Position numbers and translations under genes: made by a program. Positions 1 to 5,431 of a stretch of 5,431 bases of DNA are shown here, piece by piece (the stretch's first letter is position 1; each line of letters opens with the position of its first letter). Source of the stretch: Micrococcales bacterium (GTDB lineage: Bacteria > Actinomycetota > Actinomycetes > S36-B12 > UBA10799); assembly GCA_023252115.1 (NCBI GenBank), contig JAHEXM010000152.1:1-5431 (forward strand), read 5' to 3'. The notes under the pieces are model-generated. The model saw only the letters and a program-made list of their open reading frames with translations. It searched no databases and was not told the DNA's origin.

Positions 1-818
1 TGTAACCACTGGCGTTTGAGTCCAAGTCGCTGAGCTAGGGACGGGTCAGCTCCATACGTCAGATCGCCGCAGCATGGGTGCCGTATCGCAGCCATATGCA
101 CGCGGATCTGATGTGTTCGACCTGTTTCAAGTTCGACCTTCAACAAAGCGGCGTGCGGAAATGCCTCGATGAGTTCGTAGTGAGTAACACTCGGCTTTCC
201 ATCGGTCACTACAGCAAATTTGTAGTCATGTGATGGGTGCCGACCGATCGGTGCATCGATTGTTCCCCGCGTCGGGTCTGGGTGACCTTGCACCAGCGCG
301 TGATACGTCTTGTCAACAGTCCGCGCCTTGAATTGACTCTTGAGTGACGAATACGCACGATCCGTTTTTGCGACCACCATCAGACCACTGGTACCGACAT
401 CAAGGCGATGCACAATCCCCTGTCGTTCCTCAGGACCGAGCGCAGACACTGAGAAGCCGCTCGAAGCCAAGCTTCCAATAACAGTCGGACCAGTCCAGCC
501 CGGACTGGGATGGGCCGCCACACCGATCGGTTTGTCGACGACGACAAACTCAGGATCATCAAGCACGATTCGCATGTCCTCGACAATTGCGGTCGAAGCC
601 GCCACTGGTTCTACGAAATCAGGCAGCACGATGTCGATGGTTTTGCCGGCAACTGCCCGATCAGATCTCGCTGGCGTCTTGCCGTTTATCAGGACGCCGC
701 CAGCACTGATGAGCTCGGCGGCTTTAGTTCGTGACACACCCATCAAACGGGCGACAGCAACATCGACCCGTTCGCCATCCAAGTCATCAGAGATGACCAC
801 ACTTTGGTGATCACCCAT
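1..818 (-). CDS. rluD: RluA/RluD-family 23S rRNA pseudouridine synthase, 3' end outside window
   Basis: This enzyme isomerises uridine to pseudouridine in structured RNA; RluD itself acts on helix 69 of 23S rRNA, in the cytoplasm. Translating the minus strand from ATG at 818 gives 272 codons with no stop before the window edge. Residues about 13-65 look like an S4 RNA-binding domain (RVDVAVARLMGVSR...ISAGGVLINGK). The catalytic domain follows, with the family motif GIVHRLDVGTSGLMVVAKT around residues 134-152; Asp140 is the expected catalytic aspartate. The downstream motif GRTHQIRVH is also intact. Family members are usually a little over 300 residues, so roughly 35-40 are missing. The ATG overlaps the end of lspA by 8 bases (ATGGGTGA) and has no clear Shine-Dalgarno, so translational coupling to lspA is likely. 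The family call is secure. The exact target (RluD rather than another RluA subgroup) is inferred from the S4 domain and the lspA neighbour. Confidence 0.93.
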   Translation of the reverse strand, partial: MGDHQSVVISDDLDGERVDVAVARLMGVSRTKAAELISAGGVLINGKTPARSDRAVAGKTIDIVLPDFVEPVAASTAIVEDMRIVLDDPEFVVVDKPIGVAAHPSPGWTGPTVIGSLASSGFSVSALGPEERQGIVHRLDVGTSGLMVVAKTDRAYSSLKSQFKARTVDKTYHALVQGHPDPTRGTIDAPIGRHPSHDYKFAVVTDGKPSVTHYELIEAFPHAALLKVELETGRTHQIRVHMAAIRHPCCGDLTYGADPSLAQRLGLKRQWL

Positions 819-1344
819 TGTCGGTTCGGGTCTCTGCCACGCCGTCCTGCGGAGCGATCGGTTGTCCACTGAGCTGCACTCCGCGTAAGACTAAAATAAC
901 CATCAGCACTGCTGAACAGGTGATCGACATGTCAGCGACATTAAATACTGGAAAGTGCGGCCATTGAATGAAATCGACAACGTGCCCGCGAAAGACCGCC
1001 GGCGAACGAAAGATTCGATCAATCAAGTTGCCGGTCGCGCCGCCCAAGATGCCACCGAGCGCCACTGCCCAGCCAACAGATCCGATCTTGCGCGATGACC
1101 GAATGATTACTGCGATCACACCGAGTGCCAGAAGTGAAAAGATGACGGTGTAGCCAGCGCCGAGCGAGAATGCCGCGCCCGGGTTGCGGGTCAGGGTGAG
1201 TCGAAGCCATGGCCCGATAAGCTCAACCGGCTCGAACGGGTTGAGCCATTTGACCGCCATCCATTTGGTCAGCTGATCAAGAATCACCACGCCAGCCGCC
1301 ACAGCGAGCGTGAGCCACATCAAACCTTTGCGTGGTGTGGGCAC
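811..1344 (-). CDS. lspA: Lipoprotein signal peptidase (signal peptidase II)
   Basis: LspA is an inner-membrane aspartyl protease that removes the signal peptide from diacylglyceryl-modified prolipoproteins, after Lgt has acted. The 177-residue product has the normal family length and four hydrophobic segments (about 9-27, 64-82, 91-108, 131-153). Conserved blocks are all present: DQLTKW (23-28), TRNPGAAFSL (52-61), GGATGNLIDRI (101-111) and FPVFNVADMSI (131-141). Asp109 and Asp138 are the expected catalytic pair. The start used here is GTG at 1344, four codons after an in-frame TAG. GGAG abuts this GTG, which is poor spacing. An internal ATG at 1318-1320 (residue 9) has AAAGG four bases upstream and may be the real start; it would still leave the first membrane helix intact. 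The gene overlaps the downstream pseudouridine synthase by 8 bases, implying one transcript, and is divergent from the regulator gene to the right. Confidence 0.96.
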   Translation of the reverse strand: MPTPRKGLMWLTLAVAAGVVILDQLTKWMAVKWLNPFEPVELIGPWLRLTLTRNPGAAFSLGAGYTVIFSLLALGVIAVIIRSSRKIGSVGWAVALGGILGGATGNLIDRIFRSPAVFRGHVVDFIQWPHFPVFNVADMSITCSAVLMVILVLRGVQLSGQPIAPQDGVAETRTDNG

Positions 1345-1406
1345 TCCGGCAGCCTAGAGGGTCGAGTTATTCGCAGGTTTTTGTGCAACCCCTTTTGCTC
1401 AAACAA

Positions 1407-1426
1407 ACGCCGAACTCAGTCGGCGT
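1407..1426. repeat. Perfect 7-bp inverted repeat (stem-loop), terminator-like on the minus strand
   Basis: ACGCCGA (1407-1413) and TCGGCGT (1420-1426) are exact reverse complements around a six-base loop, ACTCAG. Read on the minus strand, the stem is followed by TTTGTTTG, a weak U-tract like that of an intrinsic terminator. On the plus strand no T-run follows. No minus-strand gene ends here, so if it terminates transcription it would block leftward transcripts before lspA. It could instead be a leader hairpin or a protein-binding dyad. The repeat is directly visible; its role is unknown. Confidence 0.4.
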
Positions 1427-1530
1427 ATTGCGTTTCGGATCGTTGCAAATGGCCATCTGCATCGATCCGAAGGGCGTACCCGTTTCCCAGACATTCGAAG
1501 CTGGGGATGCTCCTAATGACTACGCGTCAG

Positions 1531-1536
1531 AAGGAG
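1531..1536 (+). promoter_or_regulatory. Shine-Dalgarno-like AAGGAG before the response-regulator gene
   Basis: AAGGAG lies 11 bases before ATG 1548 and 2 bases before GTG 1539. Neither spacing is ideal, but it is the only strong ribosome-binding-site match in the upstream region. It argues for a start at 1548 or 1539 over the earlier in-frame ATG at 1449, which has no clear site. Confidence 0.45.
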
Positions 1537-1547
1537 ACGTGATCAAA

Positions 1548-2243
1548 ATGATCTCGACAACAAAGAGACCAATCCGACTAGTGATTGCCGACCCGTCAAA
1601 CGATTCTCGCTCTTCGTTGATTGCGCGACTTGCTAACCAGCCCTCGATTCAGCTGGTTGGCGAGGCGCCACGAGTCGACCAAGCCATCGAGTCAATTGCA
1701 AATCTTCAGCCCAACGTTGCTCTGGTGGCTCGCGAGTTCTGGGGTCCGGACACGCCAAAGCTTGTCAAACGCATCGTTGGCGGGTTGGGCGTTGGTTCAG
1801 TCGCCCACAGCACGCATCTGACTGTCGTGTCAGGACCCACGCCGTTGGGGTCGGTGTTGGAGATGGAAGAGGTCCGTCGGACTATTTCCGCGGGCGCTCG
1901 AAGCTATCTCATGCGGGACAGAGTCGAAATCAACTTGGTACGAGGACTTCACCACATGGCGGATGGTTGGTCAGTCTATGACCCGCGCCTCAGCATGGAG
2001 TTGGCGCAGGATGGCACGCGTTTGCACGCGCACGTCCATGGCGGCTCGCCATCAAACGAGCGGCTGGCCCAGCTATCCGCACGCGAACAGCAAGTCGCCC
2101 TGATGATTGGTCGTGGGATGAGCAATCGTGAGATTGCGGATGAGTTGGGGCTGACGATCTACACGGTCAAGAGTCACGTAGGCGGTGTCCTTAGAAAACT
2201 CGACCTGCGCGATCGACTCCAAATTGCCAACGCACTTCAATAG
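1548..2243 (+). CDS. NarL/LuxR-type response regulator with degenerate (pseudo-)receiver domain
   Basis: A predicted cytoplasmic DNA-binding transcription regulator of 231 residues, the usual NarL/FixJ length. The receiver-like domain (about 8-135) begins IRLVIADPSN. The C-terminal LuxR-type helix-turn-helix (about 174-231) is typical: LSAREQQVALMIGRGMSNRE, then IADELGL and TVKSHV. The receiver has lost its chemistry. Where the phosphoacceptor normally sits (PDVVLMD) the sequence reads PNVALVA, giving Ala61 in place of Asp. The acidic pair near the N terminus is D15-P16 rather than DD. The conserved Lys of GYLLKD is Arg123 (SYLMRD). Phosphorylation by a histidine kinase is therefore unlikely, and no kinase gene is visible here. 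Some atypical actinobacterial regulators of this kind respond to ligands or protein partners; that is only an analogy. The start was chosen by the receiver boundary and AAGGAG; GTG 1539 (234 residues) and ATG 1449 (264 residues) remain possible. A LacI-family gene follows after 37 bases. Confidence 0.88.
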   Translation: MISTTKRPIRLVIADPSNDSRSSLIARLANQPSIQLVGEAPRVDQAIESIANLQPNVALVAREFWGPDTPKLVKRIVGGLGVGSVAHSTHLTVVSGPTPLGSVLEMEEVRRTISAGARSYLMRDRVEINLVRGLHHMADGWSVYDPRLSMELAQDGTRLHAHVHGGSPSNERLAQLSAREQQVALMIGRGMSNREIADELGLTIYTVKSHVGGVLRKLDLRDRLQIANALQ

Positions 2244-2280
2244 TCGGTGGATTACTTACTGATACTGCAAGAATGGCTAA

Positions 2281-3297
2281 GTGACAGGAAGTCGACAACC
2301 AACGCTCGCCCATGTCGCGCTCGCCGCTGGTGTTTCAACCTCGACAGCATCGGCATGTTTGCGCGACCGCCCGGGCCCGTCGCAAGCAACTAAAGATCAC
2401 GTACGTCAAGTTGCTCGTGACATGGGCTACCGCGTCCGAGTAGGCGCATCCTCGTTACGCACTGGGATGCGTCCGACGGCCGCTCTGATCCTCGACCCCA
2501 TCACAATGGACCGAATGGCTTACGTCGAGTCCTACTATGCGATTTTTCTCAATGCACTAGTAAGGGATGCATCGGCCGAGAATTTGCCGGTAACAATCGT
2601 GTCATCGGCCGATGCCGAAGTGTTGAACGGTACGCAAGTCGACGCTGTCTTGTTCATGAATCAGGAATCAATCGTCGATCACCTGTCAACCGTCGGATTC
2701 GGTCTTCCGTTGCTGGCAATATCAATGGGCAACAACGACATTGACCTTGACGATCCACGGTTGACAACAGTCCTGCGCCACGATCACGCCGGGATCTGCC
2801 GAGCTGCACTAGACCACTTGCAGAGCGAAGGCACCCAACACCCTGCCCTTATTTATGGACGTGAACGGTCTCGGCTGCATGTCAACGAGGATTGCTTTCG
2901 CGACTGGGCGCGGGGGGTAGGCGTCGAGTCACGGGTATTCGATGTTGATACGTCGCGCGCGCGTGCCGACGTAGTTGATGAACTGATCGGAATTCTCGCA
3001 TCCGATATCGACGCGATATACACCGTCCTACTCGACCCATCACTTATCGCTGAAGCAAGCCAACGAGTCAACCGTGTCATCCCCGACGATGTACTGCTGG
3101 TTAGCCAGACAGAACAGCCCTACGTGCCGCTGTGGGACGTTGAGTTGAGTACGGTTTCATTCCATCCTGAGGATTCCGCTCGGATCGCGGTGCGCGCTAT
3201 CAAATCAGCGATTGCTGGCCAATCACCCAGGATCGTGGATATGCGAGAGTCCTTTTACCCGGGCACATCGAGCACCCGCCCGATCAAACGTCCCTAG
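2281..3297 (+). CDS. LacI-family transcriptional regulator
   Basis: A 338-residue protein of normal LacI/GalR length, predicted to bind an operator as a dimer and respond to a small molecule, often a sugar. The N-terminal helix-turn-helix spans about 8-55 (TLAHVALAAGVSTSTAS, then DMGYR), followed by a hinge-like ASSLRTG at 56-62. A periplasmic-binding-protein-like effector domain starts near residue 65 (TAALILDPI). The recognition helix is odd: aligned to E. coli LacI, Arg22 becomes Ala25, and Tyr17/Gln18 become Thr/Ser, so the operator is probably not a standard LacI-family one. GTG at 2281 directly follows an in-frame TAA (2278-2280), and the next Met is residue 48, inside the DNA-binding domain, so the start is well fixed despite no visible Shine-Dalgarno. 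The gene is probably co-transcribed with the upstream response regulator. It converges on the chitinase gene and shares its CTAG stop. Control of chitin or amino-sugar genes is plausible but inferred only from position. Confidence 0.93.
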   Translation: MTGSRQPTLAHVALAAGVSTSTASACLRDRPGPSQATKDHVRQVARDMGYRVRVGASSLRTGMRPTAALILDPITMDRMAYVESYYAIFLNALVRDASAENLPVTIVSSADAEVLNGTQVDAVLFMNQESIVDHLSTVGFGLPLLAISMGNNDIDLDDPRLTTVLRHDHAGICRAALDHLQSEGTQHPALIYGRERSRLHVNEDCFRDWARGVGVESRVFDVDTSRARADVVDELIGILASDIDAIYTVLLDPSLIAEASQRVNRVIPDDVLLVSQTEQPYVPLWDVELSTVSFHPEDSARIAVRAIKSAIAGQSPRIVDMRESFYPGTSSTRPIKRP

Positions 3298-3299
3298 GG
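3292..3299. other. CCCTAGGG palindrome containing both convergent stop codons
   Basis: The 8-bp palindrome CCCTAGGG covers the ends of the LacI-family gene (TAG at 3295-3297, plus) and the chitinase gene (TAG read on minus from 3296 to 3294). The two stops share CTAG, so there is no intergenic space. A dedicated terminator cannot fit between the genes, and any termination must occur inside the opposing coding sequence. Confidence 0.9.
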
Positions 3300-5431
3300 C
3301 GACTTTCCGCTGTTAAGGGCGGTCAGTAAATCCCCCTTCATGGAGTCGCCAGTTGACTCCCAAAACATTGTGCCTCGCAGATTCTTGGACGACGCGTACT
3401 GCGACTTGGCAGCGATGGATTGCGGATCGTCATAGCTAGTCCATGTCCCTGCGCCAGCGTTGTAGAGAACTGGGACTTGTTGAGTGTCAAGCCAGATTCG
3501 TTGATTTCCGCCGACACCAACGGTTGGCGCGATAGCTCCGTAATCAATGAACGCGTTCGGGCTATTGGCATCCGTCGGTCCAGAGAAGTTGGCGTACAGC
3601 CCGTTGGGTGCGCCAGGTGCTACGCCGGTGTATGTCCGACCATAGAAAGGAACTCCGAGCACAATCTTGTTCGGGTCAACGCCAGCAGCAAGATAGGCCG
3701 ACACCGATTCATCAACACTGAAACCCGGTGTCGCTTTGGGATCTGATTTGTCGGGATATAACGGCGCATTGAGATTGGTGCGATGGTCACCGAAGGTCTG
3801 GCCGTAGTAGTCGTAAGCCATCACCTCCAGCCAATCCACCGAGTCGGCAATGGATTTACCACCGCTGGCTGGAATCTTTCCCGGGTCTGCGGGCGCCGCG
3901 ATAGTCAAAGGAGCACCGCCGAGTTTGGCCCTGAATTTGGAAAGTAGCGTCAAATAGTTCTGAGTGTCCGCAGCTGTCGGGAATTCCCAGTCAAGCGTGA
4001 TGCCGTCGAAGCCGTATTGATTAGCCAACGCAACGCATGACTGAACAAAGTTGTCCATGCTGGCTTCGTCTTTCGTTATTTGACCCCATGGAACATCACC
4101 CTTCTGGGGTGCTGAGGTGCTTCCATCGACAGTCTGTTGGTAACCACCTATTACTAACTTTGTTTTGATATTCGGATTGACACTTCGACCGTACCTATTG
4201 ATGACGTTATATCCGCCCTGGTAAGGCTGATAGCCGTTGGCAAGATACGGCTTCTTGAGGTCGCCGTAAGGATCACTTGGTACACACTGGCCGGTCTTTC
4301 CAGCGTAGTCAGCGAATGGGCCGGTATTGAAGAAGTCTGAACCGTTATGGATATATGCGAAACCGTAGTTGACGTCTGTCAACGCCGAAAACGGTATCGA
4401 AGTGGGTTGGCCATTTGCGTAAAACTGAGGTGCGGCGTGGTACGGGCTGTAGTTGGCGTAATAACCGACAGTCCGTTTGCCATCTGGTGGGGCAGGAATA
4501 TTGCTCGGCAACTGAGCGAGGCCGCAGTCACTCGTCGGCGGATTGGCCGAGCTGTCCCCTGCAACACACGATGCACCCAGACTCGAATCGAAGATGACGT
4601 CATTCGTTATGTGATTTGAGACAGCCGGGACCGCTGGAGCGCCTTTGACATCACCGGGCCACGGTGTACCAATTCCGGCGAAATAGCGGTAGTTCGGCGA
4701 CTGGGTTGGTTTCCAGCCCGGCGCGTTGAGGTTGTAGTACTCGCTTGCCACACCGGGCGTCCAAACATTCTTACCCAAATTCAGCGAAACGCGGGTTGGT
4801 GAGTCCTCAATGCCAGTTGCGCATGCGACGGAGAAGCCGTTCTTGAGCCAGTTGCCGAACCCGCCGCACGCGTCACCTTTGATCGCATTCCATTGGTCAG
4901 TGGACAGAGCGTTGTAAATGCTTACTTTGTCGCCGTAGCCTGCGCCGTCAAAGAAATTGGTGACCTCGGGAATCCAGTCCTTGTCCTTGTCCGTGGTGTC
5001 GTAATTGAAACTGAACGACACATATTGGTCGTAAGCACTTTTGGTTGCATCTGCGGTAAGCATTGTCCCTTGCTGACCGGTCAGAACCTTGACGTCGCAC
5101 TGAATTCGGGTATCGCCGCCCTGACCCTGGTTCGGGTCCCAGCGAGCCGTCACTGTGCCATCTTTCGTCGCAGGAGTAAGTCCAGCAAAATGCCCGTGAC
5201 TGCACGCAGACTGAATCTTGGGTTCGATCGTCGAACCGTCGACTCCGGTCGGCGAGTCAATCTCGAGTGTCAGGGACTCGCTTTGAACGCTCTCCAAATC
5301 CTTGACGATGTTCCACGTCTGGTACGCCACCATTGCAACGTCACCGACGGTACTTGCGTATGAAAGAGCGTCCGCTGCAATACCCCACCCCACCGGTTCT
5401 GCGACTTTCATGAAGCCGTCCATGCCGGTGA
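3294..5431 (-). CDS. Glycoside hydrolase family 18 chitinase with long unassigned N-terminal region, 5' end outside window
   Basis: Predicted to hydrolyse beta-1,4 N-acetylglucosamine links in chitin outside the cytoplasm. Residues are numbered from the first internal Met (ATG at 5421-5423, 709 residues to the stop). The frame stays open to the window edge and no signal peptide is visible, so the true start is almost certainly upstream. The GH18 barrel occupies about 316-702: it opens with GKRTVGYYANYSPY, LVIGG (423-427) takes the SxGG position, and the catalytic motif is DGITLDWE (473-480) with Glu480 as the proton donor. MAYDYYG (535-541), VLGVPFYGRTY (588-598) and RGTMFWESTGD (683-693) follow. 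The first Asp of DxDxE is Thr476; Asp478 and Glu480 remain. Residues 1-315 are not recognised. They hold six cysteines (74, 109, 186, 201, 286, 300) and an acidic loop DKDKDWIPE (145-153); a Pro/Ser-rich linker (about 291-315) precedes the barrel. Chitinase is the likeliest activity; another GH18 specificity such as endo-beta-N-acetylglucosaminidase is possible. Confidence 0.92.
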   Translation of the reverse strand, partial: TGMDGFMKVAEPVGWGIAADALSYASTVGDVAMVAYQTWNIVKDLESVQSESLTLEIDSPTGVDGSTIEPKIQSACSHGHFAGLTPATKDGTVTARWDPNQGQGGDTRIQCDVKVLTGQQGTMLTADATKSAYDQYVSFSFNYDTTDKDKDWIPEVTNFFDGAGYGDKVSIYNALSTDQWNAIKGDACGGFGNWLKNGFSVACATGIEDSPTRVSLNLGKNVWTPGVASEYYNLNAPGWKPTQSPNYRYFAGIGTPWPGDVKGAPAVPAVSNHITNDVIFDSSLGASCVAGDSSANPPTSDCGLAQLPSNIPAPPDGKRTVGYYANYSPYHAAPQFYANGQPTSIPFSALTDVNYGFAYIHNGSDFFNTGPFADYAGKTGQCVPSDPYGDLKKPYLANGYQPYQGGYNVINRYGRSVNPNIKTKLVIGGYQQTVDGSTSAPQKGDVPWGQITKDEASMDNFVQSCVALANQYGFDGITLDWEFPTAADTQNYLTLLSKFRAKLGGAPLTIAAPADPGKIPASGGKSIADSVDWLEVMAYDYYGQTFGDHRTNLNAPLYPDKSDPKATPGFSVDESVSAYLAAGVDPNKIVLGVPFYGRTYTGVAPGAPNGLYANFSGPTDANSPNAFIDYGAIAPTVGVGGNQRIWLDTQQVPVLYNAGAGTWTSYDDPQSIAAKSQYASSKNLRGTMFWESTGDSMKGDLLTALNSGKSP

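Larger units (their letters stand above)
1345..1547. other. Divergent intergenic region between lspA and the response-regulator gene
   Basis: About 200 bases that should hold the promoters for lspA leftward and the regulator pair rightward. I could not place a convincing -35/-10 pair on either strand. Visible structure: two TTGnnCAA octamers 14 bases apart (TTGTGCAA at 1381-1388, TTGCTCAA at 1395-1402), a 7-bp stem-loop at 1407-1426, and AAGGAG at 1531-1536. The plus strand is also open in the regulator's frame all the way from 1332, so the region could be partly coding if the regulator starts earlier (ATG at 1449 or GTG at 1539). Confidence 0.6.

Noticed and set aside
340..810. 156-codon plus-strand open frame
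   Set aside because: It is antisense to the pseudouridine synthase gene, which has all its family motifs; the plus-strand product is Ser/Thr/Arg-rich with no recognisable domain.
1400..1495. 31-codon minus-strand frame starting at ATG near 1492 and running through the stem-loop
   Set aside because: Arg-rich, no well-spaced ribosome-binding site and no known motif; too short to support as a gene.
2224..2266. TTGCCA and GATACT as a promoter for the LacI-family gene
   Set aside because: The spacer is 31 bases, far from the usual 16-18; no better pair was found in the 37-base gap.
3255..3290. GC-rich CGGGC...GCCCG arms near the convergent gene ends as a terminator
   Set aside because: The arms are only 5 bp with a 13-base loop and no adjacent T-run on either strand; it lies within coding sequence.
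4893..5363. 156-codon plus-strand open frame inside the chitinase gene
   Set aside because: It is opposite a continuous chitinase reading frame and has no ribosome-binding site or recognisable domain, so it is a shadow.
5421..5423. ATG as the true start of the chitinase
   Set aside because: No signal peptide follows, no ribosome-binding site is visible in the eight bases before it, and the frame is open to the window edge.
1..5431. Mobile elements, tRNA/rRNA genes, CRISPR arrays or toxin-antitoxin genes
   Set aside because: No transposase, repeat-spacer pattern, terminal inverted repeats or RNA-gene signatures were seen; coding regions explain nearly all of the window.

Overview
The window looks like a piece of a bacterial chromosome, most likely from an actinomycete-type (Actinomycetota) bacterium of moderate GC content. 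By eye it is a little over 50% G+C; I did not count it. The actinobacterial assignment is an inference. It rests on the adjacent lspA-rluD pair, which is a common arrangement in that phylum, on frequent GTG starts, and on genes with weak or absent Shine-Dalgarno sequences. I see no rRNA, tRNA, CRISPR array, insertion sequence or phage gene.

Left part (1-1344, minus strand): a housekeeping pair. lspA (lipoprotein signal peptidase) is followed, with an 8-base overlap, by an RluA/RluD-family pseudouridine synthase gene whose 3' end lies beyond the left edge. Centre (1345-1547): a divergent intergenic region of about 200 bases carrying a 7-bp stem-loop and a Shine-Dalgarno-like AAGGAG. Centre right (1548-3297, plus strand): two regulator genes in tandem, 37 bases apart. 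The first encodes a NarL/LuxR-type response regulator whose receiver domain lacks the phosphoacceptor aspartate. The second encodes a LacI-family repressor with an unusual recognition helix. Right part (3294-5431, minus strand): a long glycoside hydrolase family 18 chitinase gene, cut at its 5' end by the window edge. The GH18 domain is C-terminal and is preceded by more than 300 residues of cysteine-containing sequence I cannot assign.

The LacI-family gene and the chitinase gene converge so tightly that one CTAG tetranucleotide supplies both stop codons. The lspA-rluD pair is a core function unrelated to the rest. The two orphan regulators and the chitinase could form a chitin-response locus, but only proximity supports this: the chitinase promoter is outside the window and no operator could be tested. 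The most notable points are the degenerate receiver, the uncharacterised N-terminal part of the chitinase, and the Thr at the first Asp of its DxDxE motif.
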